Shown here: piece by piece, positions 7,223-15,888 of the stretch | How the letters are laid out: every line of letters starts with the position of its first letter | Numbering within the stretch: the stretch's first letter is position 1 | DNA from: a virus | Virus record (IMG/VR): IMGVR_UViG_3300017764_000041 | Coordinates: 1-32,786 of that record | Strand: one strand, 5' to 3' | DNA: 32,786 nt | Notes under the pieces: model-generated | Database searches by the model: none | What the model was told of the DNA's origin: nothing | Seen by the model: the letters and a program-made list of their open reading frames with translations, nothing else | Made by a program: the position numbers and the translations under genes

Positions 7223-10065
7223 TACTGTATATTAAAAGTATGAACACTTTGTTTATCAATGTAGTTCATAATTTCTTCTTCACTAGTCATAAATTTAACA
7301 CCTGGATACATAACCTTTGTAAAAATTGATTCTAAAGTTTCTTGGTCAATACCAAGATCTTGTGCAAAATCTAATGGGTTTTCATCTAGATATCTTTTTA
7401 TTGCATTACTTATAATATTTGCATTACTGATTATTTCTCCTTTTTCAGTAACTAGTGTTCCTGTTGGACTAAAGTATTGTGCTTCATCAATATCTCCATC
7501 TAACTCAAGTCTTTGGTTTTGTGCGTAAAAATAATTAGGATCTAAGTTATATCTATATACATCAGTGCCAGGTACTCTTTCTAAAAACACTCCATCTTTT
7601 TCAATAGCTATTTCATATGCTCTTGCTAAATTAAATTCAACTTTGTTTTCTTGATCAGTTCCAAAATTATTAATGTAAAACTGAGGATAGTTTTCCATCA
7701 TGTAATTATAATCTTCTGTATTATATTTTGCTTCCATATCTTTTACACGATTGTAAAAATGCACTGCTATGTACATATCTTTATCTTCTAATCTTTCATA
7801 AATAATTTTATCGTCTACAGGTTGATATGCTAATGTTAAACCTGGACCTGATGATTCATACTTACTAACTCCAAAACCTTCATCTCTTAATTTTCTTATA
7901 GTCATATCCATAGCTAGTTTTTGATTATTCTCTATATCTTTTCTTAATTTATCAGGATTACTATCTACCAAACTAAAGTCTACTAACTTATTTAATGAGG
8001 TTGTATATATAGAATTTAATTGTGCTTCTATATCTGGAGGTAAGTTTATAAGTCTTGTTTCTGCTGCTTCTGATGCATCACTTTTAAAAAACACTGGTTG
8101 TGTTATTGCTAGTGATAATTTTTCAAACTCTGATAATCCAAACAAATCTGTATAACTACTAGTCTTTTGTTTCTTATCATCTTCATCTAGACCAAAAGGT
8201 AAATAACTTGGTATTTTATTTCTTACCCAGTTAAATAATGCAACTGGACCATATTGTGTTTGTGCATCATCAATAACTCTACTTTCTATAAAACTTGAGT
8301 TCATAGCATCTAATCCACTTTTGTTTACAAATTCATTTGCTTTATCAAAGTCAAATCCTGCTTTTACATTATCTCTATATTCTGTATACAAACGTCTAAT
8401 ATTTTCAATATCTGTAATGTTTACATTTAAATATGGCTCACCTCTTGTTTTATCTAGATACAAAAAGAAATCACTTACTTCACCATATCCTGCTTCATAA
8501 AAAGCTAATGGATTTAAACTTTTAGATAGTCTGTAAAATTCAAATGTATTTTGTAATTGTGCTGCATCTGTACTGCTAATACCATCACCACTTGCACTTA
8601 TGATAGCATCTACTTTAGCAAAGGTATCTCTGCCATCCATGGGCATATTTCCCATCTTCATATTGTATTCAAATGCTTTTATTTGATATAAATTTTCTTT
8701 TTCTAAATTTATTTGATCTACAGTTTTCCCTACCATAGGTTCACCATATCCAGGAATAGTTTTTACATCTTGTACCATCATCATATATTCGTTAGTAGTT
8801 TTTGATGGAACACCTATCATAGTATTTCTGTATTGGATTAATTGTTTATCTGTTAGTTCAATATCAGTATCATTTTTAATTAGTTCTTTTAGAGTAGTTG
8901 CTTCTGGAAAAATACCATTATACTTGTCATATATAGATTTTAGTGATTTATGAATACTTATTGCATTAAGTGATTCTTGTATTGTAGCCATAGCTGTAGT
9001 TGGATTTTGAAACAAATAATCATCATTGGCTACTATTTCTAATACATCTGATATACTAGAGTTCAATGCTTTCTGAGGATCATTAATATATGTATCTATT
9101 ACAAACTGTGATTTTTCAGCTATAATAGTGTTTGTTGCTATTTCAGCCATTTTAATTCTTTTATTATTAAAGTTTAAAAGTTGTTCTTTTTGAGCTACAT
9201 AATTTTTTCTAATAGATTCAACCTCTGAATCAGATAAATTATTTATATCTCTAGATTCTGGATTAGTAACAAAGTTTTCAATCATATCATCAATAACATC
9301 ATTAGCTTCAATAAGTTGTCTTGATAAACTTTCTGTTGTTGAGTTGTCAAAATCTATCGCACCAATAATACTTTTCATTTTTGAGTAAAATTTTTGTGAT
9401 GAATAATCTGTTTGTAAGGCTCTTACATTAACTTCTATGTCTGTTGGTGTAATCTTTAATGGTTTAAGTTGATTTAATGTTTCGTAGTTTTTAGCTATTC
9501 TATTTATAGCAGGAGTAACAACATTTGTATAATGTGTTTCAATTAACATATTTTGTTTTTCAATATCTCCAGGATTATTTTTAATAATCTGATCTATGTA
9601 ATTAGTAGTTGATGCAATATTGCTAGTTTCTAGTTCTTGTGTTTTTGTAAGTAAATTTGTGTATTTCAAATCATTTGCATAATCTGTAACTAAGTTAATG
9701 TTTTCAGAAAACGCTACATCAAGTTTGTTTGTAATATAGTTTGCAAACCTTTGTGGTGCTTCTCCTAATGCTTTATCTTTGTATGATAATAATTTTTGTT
9801 GTAATCCTACTAAATCTGGATTTGTGCTTTGTAATTCTTTTCTAGTTTCTTCTACTATAAAAGCACTAGAGCTTGTATCAAAATCATTTTGCCATTCTTT
9901 ATCCATTATATCAGCTTGGAATAAAGTTATCTTTTCAGCTGTTTCTGCTAACTTACCACCTATAGTTCCAAGACTGGCTGTATTAGTTTGTACAACTCCA
10001 AAAGGATTCTCAAGAAGTGTTCTTCTTTTTCCTCTATTAAGTTCTGCTCCTCTTTGTAAAACCAT
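7222..10065 (-). CDS. Internal virion protein (T7 gp15-like position)
   Basis: The protein has 947 residues and is rich in Asn, Asp, Glu and Ile. It looks mostly helical, with no transmembrane segment or catalytic motif that I can identify. It lies between the small core protein and the gp16-sized protein, the same order and a similar size class as T7 gp15, a component of the ejected inner core. Start and stop codons share a base with both neighbours (TAATG), so translation is probably coupled and stoichiometry kept even. Assignment is by synteny. Confidence 0.75.
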   Translation of the reverse strand: MVLQRGAELNRGKRRTLLENPFGVVQTNTASLGTIGGKLAETAEKITLFQADIMDKEWQNDFDTSSSAFIVEETRKELQSTNPDLVGLQQKLLSYKDKALGEAPQRFANYITNKLDVAFSENINLVTDYANDLKYTNLLTKTQELETSNIASTTNYIDQIIKNNPGDIEKQNMLIETHYTNVVTPAINRIAKNYETLNQLKPLKITPTDIEVNVRALQTDYSSQKFYSKMKSIIGAIDFDNSTTESLSRQLIEANDVIDDMIENFVTNPESRDINNLSDSEVESIRKNYVAQKEQLLNFNNKRIKMAEIATNTIIAEKSQFVIDTYINDPQKALNSSISDVLEIVANDDYLFQNPTTAMATIQESLNAISIHKSLKSIYDKYNGIFPEATTLKELIKNDTDIELTDKQLIQYRNTMIGVPSKTTNEYMMMVQDVKTIPGYGEPMVGKTVDQINLEKENLYQIKAFEYNMKMGNMPMDGRDTFAKVDAIISASGDGISSTDAAQLQNTFEFYRLSKSLNPLAFYEAGYGEVSDFFLYLDKTRGEPYLNVNITDIENIRRLYTEYRDNVKAGFDFDKANEFVNKSGLDAMNSSFIESRVIDDAQTQYGPVALFNWVRNKIPSYLPFGLDEDDKKQKTSSYTDLFGLSEFEKLSLAITQPVFFKSDASEAAETRLINLPPDIEAQLNSIYTTSLNKLVDFSLVDSNPDKLRKDIENNQKLAMDMTIRKLRDEGFGVSKYESSGPGLTLAYQPVDDKIIYERLEDKDMYIAVHFYNRVKDMEAKYNTEDYNYMMENYPQFYINNFGTDQENKVEFNLARAYEIAIEKDGVFLERVPGTDVYRYNLDPNYFYAQNQRLELDGDIDEAQYFSPTGTLVTEKGEIISNANIISNAIKRYLDENPLDFAQDLGIDQETLESIFTKVMYPGVKFMTSEEEIMNYIDKQSVHTFNIQ

Positions 10066-10595
10066 TATTTTTGTAATCCTGCTGCTAGTGGAGTTCCAAA
10101 TCTAGCTGTACTTTCTCCTGGACCTATCCCTGTTGTTTTTGTTTTTGGTGCTGGATTATAATATTTATAGTAATTCCATCCATTTGCAGCATAACTAGAT
10201 ACATCAGCTATTGCATTATATGCTACTTGTTGTTTTTCAATTTTAGAATTAATTATAGCTTGATCATATTTTGAATTAGCTATCTTTGAATTTAATCTAA
10301 TTGATTGTATATCTTTTACTGCATTTGATACTACATCTTCTTGTATAGATAAAAATGATCTACTATCATCTAATATACCAGCAGCTCCAGCAATAGCTCT
10401 ATTAGCAGCAAGTGTTTCATCCATTACACGTCTACGTGCATTTTCATCTTGTAAAGCTCTAAGCTCTGCATATTTTTTTTCATCTTTATATCTTGCTATA
10501 TCATTATTTAAAGCAGCATTTGCAGCTTGTGCATTAGCTACACTACTTACTGCTCCTACTCCTGCTGATATTAATAATGCTGTTTCTACGCCCAT
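10065..10595 (-). CDS. Small internal core protein (T7 gp14-like)
   Basis: The protein has 176 residues. It opens with an Ala/Gly-rich hydrophobic stretch (residues 4-30, beginning ETALLISAGVGAVSSVANA) followed by charged helical sequence with ENARRR and ANRAIAGAAGI. This profile, an Ala-rich N-terminus with a long amphipathic helix in a gene just after tail tubular protein B, is typical of gp14-type core proteins that form a pore in the outer membrane during ejection. The start lies one base beyond the stop of the upstream gene. Confidence 0.75.
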   Translation of the reverse strand: MGVETALLISAGVGAVSSVANAQAANAALNNDIARYKDEKKYAELRALQDENARRRVMDETLAANRAIAGAAGILDDSRSFLSIQEDVVSNAVKDIQSIRLNSKIANSKYDQAIINSKIEKQQVAYNAIADVSSYAANGWNYYKYYNPAPKTKTTGIGPGESTARFGTPLAAGLQK

Positions 10596-10596
10596 T

Positions 10597-12789
10597 TTAG
10601 TATACTACCTCTAATGCTACACCTAAAACCTTCAAAGGCAAGGGTGCTGTTTGTGTTATCTTTAATGTTGGTTGTCTGTTATATCCCAAAAAGAAAAACT
10701 CCTTTTTACCAGTAACAGGTGTGATTGGATTATCAATACTAAAATCAACCTGTCTTATAACTAAACTTTTAGCAGTATTATCTGCTGCTTGTAAAGCTAC
10801 ATTTAGTGTATCTGATACATCTATAACTGCCCTAGATATTCTTTTTATTTCACCAGTCAATGGACCAGTAGCAACTTCTCTATCTATAGGCATTGTTTCT
10901 AAACTAGGATCATAATTAAATCCTACTATAACACCTGCATTATGGGCTTCTTCAAATGTAATAGTATCATTTCCAGATGTTGTAAGACTACCTAAAGAAA
11001 AAGTACCATCAACAGCATTAACTGTTTCCCCAGTTAAATGAGATGGACTGTTATGGACACGACCTGATGTAATTGTAATTGGAGCATCGTCAGCAGGTGA
11101 AGAATTTAGTGCTTGATTTAAAACTAATGTATGTCCAGTAGATGTAGCAGTAACTGTTAGTATTTCATATGTTCCAGTAACTCCATTAATAGTAATTCTA
11201 TCTCCTATGTTTGGACTACTAGTATATCCATCAACATTTAATGTTGAACCTGATTGAGAAGCACCATTGACTAATGGAGTGCCTTGTTGATTGACTGTAG
11301 TTGCTCCAGAACAATCTAATGTTAAATCATCTTGTTCAGCAAATTTTTCTAAAGTGTATTGTGTAGATCCTTCTAAATTTCTTTCAACAACACAAAATAA
11401 ATTTTCATTGATTGCAGTTATACTAGTATACTTATCTCCTGTCTTTGTTTCCCATTGTGTCCAACCTGCTATCTTTTCTGCTCTAACACTATGGAATAAT
11501 GCAAGTGTTCCATCATTGTTAGTAAAGAAAGCAAACTGTTCTGGTCTAGTTGTTGAACCAGTTATCATAGTCATATCTACTGGTGATTTAATTAACTGTG
11601 ATGCTAATATAGAAATAGATGTAGATGCATAAGCATTTTCAACATCACTAAATAAATATTCACGAATAGATTTACCATTCTTTTGTGCATATAAAGTTGC
11701 ACCATCAAATACTATTGGCTTTGCTCTGCTACATCCATATGGTGTTTGTCTTAAAAATGTTATATTAGCTGGTGTTACAGCAGAAGTATCTGTGGATGTC
11801 GGCACAAAATATTCACCACCATCTGTTAATACTTGTAAGTTTCTTGAAGATACTAAATGTCTAATTTCGTTTACTCTATCGCCAGACACAAATACATTTA
11901 CAGCTTCATCAGCATTACCTGATCCTACATCAAAATTAAAATACCCACCTACTTGTGATCCTATTACAGCAGCAGGAGCATCTCTTACTCCAGCAAAATA
12001 TAATCTATTATCATGGAAAGTAACTGCTTGTGGAAAACCTCTAACAGCAGATATTAATTGTTCTTCCCAATCTGCTTCAGCAGTAGTTCCAGCTAATGTT
12101 TCTAATATTGTAATAGTAACTACGGTTGCACTTGTATATCCAGTTATCTTTGCTTGTTTACCACCAATTGTTAAATACGTACCATTATGATTTACATCCC
12201 AAGTATTAGCACTAGCTGTAAGTGTAACGCCTGTTCCACTTGTAGCAGAAGGAGTAACTGTTACTGATGTAGGTGCATATTTGTAAAAAGGCTGTGTAGT
12301 TTTATTAATACCACTTACTTGTACTGTATCATCATCTTCAAACTCAAATAAAGAAACAGTAAAATTACTAGCACTAGTTCTTTTGATTTCAATAATAGGA
12401 TTATTTCTATGTGTGAGAAATACCGTATCGCCGAACTGTGCAAAGTTTAATTCAAATAATTGAGCTGTAGTCCAATTACAATTAGATGTTATATTAGCTT
12501 GTATACTTGCACCTGAACTATCAAATATATCTAATCTATTATTTGATAATGCAAAAACTGCTAGTTCATCATTAGAAAAAATAAAAGGTATGATTCTTGA
12601 TTTGCCTGGTAATACAGATTTAAATGTAGTTCCAGGTCTACGCATAATACCACCTTCATCTAATAAATACCAATTACGCAAAGTTTTAGCACCATTGAAG
12701 TATGCATTAGCATCTGTTCTAGTAACAAGTGATGAGTTAAGTTCACCACTTGAAAAGTTGGTGTATACTGTTCTTAGGACACTAGCCAC
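10597..12789 (-). CDS. Tail tubular protein B (nozzle, T7 gp12-like)
   Basis: The protein has 730 residues. The opening NFSSGELNSSLVTRTDANAY, followed by an Asn-Trp pair and GGIMRRPGT, is the signature start of podovirus nozzle proteins. The rest is beta-rich, as expected for the propeller-like nozzle that forms the tail tip. The start codon is GTG, placed so that the stop of the preceding gene and this start share a base (TAGTG). It follows tail tubular protein A directly, the conserved order of T7-like tails. Confidence 0.92.
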   Translation of the reverse strand: MASVLRTVYTNFSSGELNSSLVTRTDANAYFNGAKTLRNWYLLDEGGIMRRPGTTFKSVLPGKSRIIPFIFSNDELAVFALSNNRLDIFDSSGASIQANITSNCNWTTAQLFELNFAQFGDTVFLTHRNNPIIEIKRTSASNFTVSLFEFEDDDTVQVSGINKTTQPFYKYAPTSVTVTPSATSGTGVTLTASANTWDVNHNGTYLTIGGKQAKITGYTSATVVTITILETLAGTTAEADWEEQLISAVRGFPQAVTFHDNRLYFAGVRDAPAAVIGSQVGGYFNFDVGSGNADEAVNVFVSGDRVNEIRHLVSSRNLQVLTDGGEYFVPTSTDTSAVTPANITFLRQTPYGCSRAKPIVFDGATLYAQKNGKSIREYLFSDVENAYASTSISILASQLIKSPVDMTMITGSTTRPEQFAFFTNNDGTLALFHSVRAEKIAGWTQWETKTGDKYTSITAINENLFCVVERNLEGSTQYTLEKFAEQDDLTLDCSGATTVNQQGTPLVNGASQSGSTLNVDGYTSSPNIGDRITINGVTGTYEILTVTATSTGHTLVLNQALNSSPADDAPITITSGRVHNSPSHLTGETVNAVDGTFSLGSLTTSGNDTITFEEAHNAGVIVGFNYDPSLETMPIDREVATGPLTGEIKRISRAVIDVSDTLNVALQAADNTAKSLVIRQVDFSIDNPITPVTGKKEFFFLGYNRQPTLKITQTAPLPLKVLGVALEVVY

Positions 12790-13385
12790 TAGTACCCCCT
12801 GGTCGTTAATCTATTTGTTATAAATCTTTTTGAATTTAATCTCTTTGTAGAAACTTCTTGGCTCTCAATATTCTTAGATATTAATATTTGTCTTTCTGCT
12901 AAATCAGAAAACTGTTTTATCATAGCTGCATCTCTTGCTACTGATCCTGCAAAGATAGATGCTAATTGATATTCTAAACATAGTTGAAAGTATGCTGGAA
13001 ACTGTGATTCATCTTGTCTGAATACATAATCAGCAATAACTGCAGAAGAAGAACCATATCCATTTAAAAAAATTTTATCACCATATCTTGCATATTGAAT
13101 AGGCACATCAGCAACAGTTAAAGTATTTAGTTGTAATAAATCTGGTGAAGTTGGTAACTGATAAGCAAATTCATATCTACCAGTTGGTGTTGCTGTTAAT
13201 AAACTTAATTGTTGTTGTTCTGTAGCAAAGGTCCATCTATGTCTAGATAGTGTAGACTCTACAATATTCTCATAAATATTTGATGCTACTAGAGCTTCTG
13301 TACTTCCATCTGAAAATGAAGATATTGGTTGAGCACCAATCATAATTAATGCTCTTGCACATATGTCTACTTTAGTACTTGCCAT
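12789..13385 (-). CDS. Tail tubular protein A (adaptor, T7 gp11-like)
   Basis: The protein has 198 residues, the usual length for gp11-type adaptors. Key features are the start DICARALIMIGAQPISSF, then SRHRWTFATEQQ near residues 55-66 and a C-terminal helical region. It forms the ring joining portal and nozzle. No Shine-Dalgarno sequence is visible before the ATG; a G6/C6 hairpin occupies that space (13393-13411), so translation may depend on coupling or on the hairpin. Confidence 0.9.
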   Translation of the reverse strand: MASTKVDICARALIMIGAQPISSFSDGSTEALVASNIYENIVESTLSRHRWTFATEQQQLSLLTATPTGRYEFAYQLPTSPDLLQLNTLTVADVPIQYARYGDKIFLNGYGSSSAVIADYVFRQDESQFPAYFQLCLEYQLASIFAGSVARDAAMIKQFSDLAERQILISKNIESQEVSTKRLNSKRFITNRLTTRGY

Positions 13386-13392
13386 ATTTAAA

Positions 13393-13411
13393 GGGGGGAA
13401 TAAATCCCCCC
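13393..13411 (-). terminator. G6/C6 hairpin between head and tail genes
   Basis: Six G and six C residues flank a seven-base loop, and on the minus strand only three T follow the stem. This is too few for a full Rho-independent terminator, so it is probably a weak terminator, an attenuator or an mRNA end-protector. It fills most of the 33-bp gap before the adaptor gene. Confidence 0.6.
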
Positions 13412-13418
13412 AATATCA

Positions 13419-13667
13419 TTATGATAATAATGCGACTGTTACTGTAGAGGATGTTGCTGCTGATACTATTACAATATCTACAACACCATTTGATCCACCA
13501 CTGTTTACAATGATTACATCACCAGCGTTCAGGTCGCCTGTCGCTGCTAAAAAGTAATCTGCATCATCAATAGTTCCTATAGCATCTCCGTCAGAGTAGT
13601 ACCATAAGGAATTGCTATCTCCCATTTGAGAGATCTTCTTAATTGGATTTGAAGTTGCGTATGCCAT
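13419..13667 (-). CDS. Small head decoration-like protein
   Basis: The protein has 82 residues with a conserved-looking opening (SNPIKKISQMGDSNSLWYY) and a beta-rich, Val/Ser/Thr-rich remainder. It lies directly after the major capsid gene and ends just before the G6/C6 hairpin, so it is likely made in large amounts together with capsid protein. Small proteins of this kind are recurrent in marine podophages; decoration or head fibre is my inference from position and composition. A GGAG site precedes the ATG. Confidence 0.75.
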   Translation of the reverse strand: MAYATSNPIKKISQMGDSNSLWYYSDGDAIGTIDDADYFLAATGDLNAGDVIIVNSGGSNGVVDIVIVSAATSSTVTVALLS

Positions 13668-13676
13668 TATTTACTC

Positions 13677-14510
13677 CTACTCTGCACACTTCTGGATTCT
13701 TACACCATCACCATCAATTAGGACTGCTCCCATTGACATATATGAAGTTGTAAGGTGTGCTACTTTCTCAGGGATATAGTTAACTTCAGTTCTTACGTCT
13801 GAACCTACACCCATACCTAGAGATGATTTATGGAAAGCCATAGTGTGTCTATCTGTTGAACCAGATGTTGGTAGACCACTAAAACCCATCCACATGAAAG
13901 ACAACCATCTTTTAGCTGTCATTCCACCTTTATAAGGTAGATCTGCTTCACCGATATATTCAGCTCTTGAGAACTGATCTATATCTAATAGGTCAGACCA
14001 CTGTTTTGGACCGACTACCCAGTATCTTTGTCCATCATCTGGAACATCATTGTTTCCAAAGATTTCAAAAACATTCTGAGCTTTGTCTAAGTTCATACCA
14101 GTAGTTGTACCAGCAGAGTTATTTGCTAGTGCAGTTGCACCTGAATTGTAAGTATCTGTGATGATTTCATCAGTCTTACGACCTAAAGCATATGCAGCAT
14201 TTTGTGCTACAATGTTTCTCTCATCAATATTTACTTTCAATTCGTCTAGTTTGTCTACGTAATCAGCAGCATAAAAGTCTGATAGTGTTGCAGTTACATT
14301 TGAGTGTACTGAGTTCATAGCGACAACCTCAGCGTGTCTTGCTTTAGTTGAAGCAGAACCTTTCGCTACTTTTTGGAACTGAACAGTATTTCCTTTTACA
14401 CCATTGACATTACGTACCATGGACTTCAATTTTGAGCCCATACGTTGATAAGCCATGTGAACTTCAGCTTCAAACTGTTTCACAAATGCTTGATCTATTG
14501 TTGCTGTCAT
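13677..14510 (-). CDS. Major capsid protein
   Basis: The protein has 277 residues. It follows the scaffold gene and precedes the tail genes, the invariant place of the capsid protein. Sequence features fit an HK97-fold shell protein: an N-terminal helix with QFEAEVHMAYQ, GNTVQFQKVAKG near residue 39, a central domain with VDERN-like NIDERNIVAQNAAYALGR, and a C-terminal region ending GAVLIDGDGVRIQ. Base composition is richer in G+C than its neighbours, as often seen in highly expressed phage genes. It has its own promoter candidate (14616-14644) and a leader of about 98 bases, both unusual in this tightly packed operon. Confidence 0.9.
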   Translation of the reverse strand: MTATIDQAFVKQFEAEVHMAYQRMGSKLKSMVRNVNGVKGNTVQFQKVAKGSASTKARHAEVVAMNSVHSNVTATLSDFYAADYVDKLDELKVNIDERNIVAQNAAYALGRKTDEIITDTYNSGATALANNSAGTTTGMNLDKAQNVFEIFGNNDVPDDGQRYWVVGPKQWSDLLDIDQFSRAEYIGEADLPYKGGMTAKRWLSFMWMGFSGLPTSGSTDRHTMAFHKSSLGMGVGSDVRTEVNYIPEKVAHLTTSYMSMGAVLIDGDGVRIQKCAE

Positions 14511-14572
14511 TGTGTTTTACCTTTCATTGTTAAATCCAAGTTGTCGTCATAAACATTTCTTAGTTATCCATT

Positions 14573-14589
14573 ACTGGGCAAAGTCCAGT
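14573..14589 (-). promoter_or_regulatory. Hairpin in the capsid mRNA leader
   Basis: A five-base-pair stem (ACTGG with CCAGT) encloses a seven-base loop within the 106-bp gap ahead of the capsid gene. It would lie roughly 20-37 bases from the 5' end of a transcript made from the promoter at 14616-14644. It may protect the message; function is not shown. Confidence 0.4.
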
Positions 14590-14615
14590 TTAAATCGGCT
14601 TGTTAATTCAGATAT

Positions 14616-14644
14616 ATTATATTTTTGTCAGCTTTACAAGACAA
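14616..14644 (-). promoter_or_regulatory. Sigma-70-like promoter for the capsid gene
   Basis: On the minus strand, TTGTCT (14644-14639) and a perfect TATAAT (14621-14616) are 17 bases apart. The -10 box overlaps the stop codon of the upstream gene. The -35 box matches consensus at four of six positions. The predicted start is near 14609. Confidence 0.65.
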
Positions 14645-14871
14645 GATGCAGGAAAAACATTGACATCAGCGTATGTGTATGATCCATCGCTTTCCCTGAT
14701 ATAACTTGCAAATGTCTTGATATACTTCTTATTCTTTGAATAAATGTATGCTTCTGTAGTAATAATAGCTGGAGATAAATGTTCCATATCTTTATCAGAC
14801 ATCCATCCACTATCTCCAGTAGGATCTTCCCATATAAGTATATATTTCTTATATGGAAACTTCTTAGCCAT
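14617..14871 (-). CDS. Small conserved phage protein between scaffold and capsid
   Basis: The protein has 84 residues with no membrane segment and no catalytic motif. Notable parts are YILIWEDPTGDSGWMSDKDM in the first third and DVNVFPASCLVKL at the end, a pattern I have seen in small proteins of marine podophages without a known role. It overlaps the scaffold gene by eight bases. Its last codons contain the capsid promoter's -10 box. Confidence 0.8.
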   Translation of the reverse strand: MAKKFPYKKYILIWEDPTGDSGWMSDKDMEHLSPAIITTEAYIYSKNKKYIKTFASYIRESDGSYTYADVNVFPASCLVKLTKI

Positions 14872-15613
14872 ACTTTTTCTGATATAGATCAGTTACTTTT
14901 CTAATATATGCAGGATCTTTTGTACCTTCTTTCCAGTATCTTGGATCTTGCATCATAGATTGTAAATCTCTTTCATCTAGTTCTACATCTACTACAGTAT
15001 TGGTATTAGGTAATGCTTTGTTTTTAGACAAAGACATTATTTCTTCTAGAGCTTTAACGCCTTCAGCAGTAGCAGCCATATTGGCAATAGCATTATAGGC
15101 ATCAGTAGATAGATACTTTTTACTCCAAAGATCAGCAGCTTCAATACGTTGTTTTGCATTATCTCCCAACTTGCCCATTTCTTCTTGTAGATTCGGCAAA
15201 CCAGCAATTTCATTATTAACAAAAGCCTCCACTCCCTGGTTGAATACATCCTGTGATAACCCATTATCTTTACAAATTTGTTCCCAAGACTTAACAAGTG
15301 CTTGTTCTGGATCAACGGATATTTCAACATCTTCTGGTATCTCTGGTAGCTTTATTTCATATGATTCAGGAACGCTAGATTTTCTTTCTGATTCCAAATC
15401 TTCACGTAATTGTTTCGTAAGATCTTCAGTTCGCATCCCAAGTTTTTGCTCCAATGCTTTGTATGATGCACCCAGTTCTTCAACTTTAATTTCATTTCTA
15501 TCTGTATCCCAAAATTTCTCTGGAATATACTCAGGTATTTGAACTTCAGTAGTGTTTTCTTGAGATACCTCTTGTGTTGTTTCTTGTGTTTCTTGTATTT
15601 GTTCTTCTGACAT
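14864..15613 (-). CDS. Capsid assembly scaffolding protein (T7 gp9-like)
   Basis: The protein has 249 residues and is strongly acidic, with a Gln/Glu/Thr-rich disordered start (repeats of QETQETTQEVSQ type) and helical middle and end regions. These properties, together with its place between portal and capsid genes, fit the internal scaffold that guides procapsid formation and is then lost. The short basic end (YQKKYG) resembles the capsid-binding tail of other scaffolds. The stop codon shares space with the next start. Confidence 0.85.
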   Translation of the reverse strand: MSEEQIQETQETTQEVSQENTTEVQIPEYIPEKFWDTDRNEIKVEELGASYKALEQKLGMRTEDLTKQLREDLESERKSSVPESYEIKLPEIPEDVEISVDPEQALVKSWEQICKDNGLSQDVFNQGVEAFVNNEIAGLPNLQEEMGKLGDNAKQRIEAADLWSKKYLSTDAYNAIANMAATAEGVKALEEIMSLSKNKALPNTNTVVDVELDERDLQSMMQDPRYWKEGTKDPAYIRKVTDLYQKKYG

Positions 15614-15888
15614 TATGCCTCCTTATCAGATTCGATTCTTTTCTTGATGATAAAATATAAATATCTCATCCCTTCAAGATGTCGTAAATGTTCGTTGCTA
15701 ACATCTTTACCTGCAACTGCATCTACTGTTATGGATCTTAAATAATCCAACATTTTTTCACCAACAACGGTGCTAAAAACTGCGTTCATCTCTGAATTAA
15801 GTTCTTTTTCTTTTTCTTCTGTTCGATAAAATCCATCAATAGATAGATGGCTACCTTTAGGTTTGTTCTGGAGCTGCTCCCAACTCAT
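15613..15888 (-). CDS. Bbp19-like small head protein
   Basis: The protein has 91 residues. The core, FSTVVGEKMLDYLRSITV followed by HLEGMRYLYFIIKKRI, resembles the small Bbp19 family often encoded near portal genes of podoviruses. It overlaps the portal gene by 32 bases in another frame and shares its stop region with the scaffold start. It is likely a minor head component. The family match is from memory of the motif, so moderate confidence. Confidence 0.7.
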   Translation of the reverse strand: MSWEQLQNKPKGSHLSIDGFYRTEEKEKELNSEMNAVFSTVVGEKMLDYLRSITVDAVAGKDVSNEHLRHLEGMRYLYFIIKKRIESDKEA

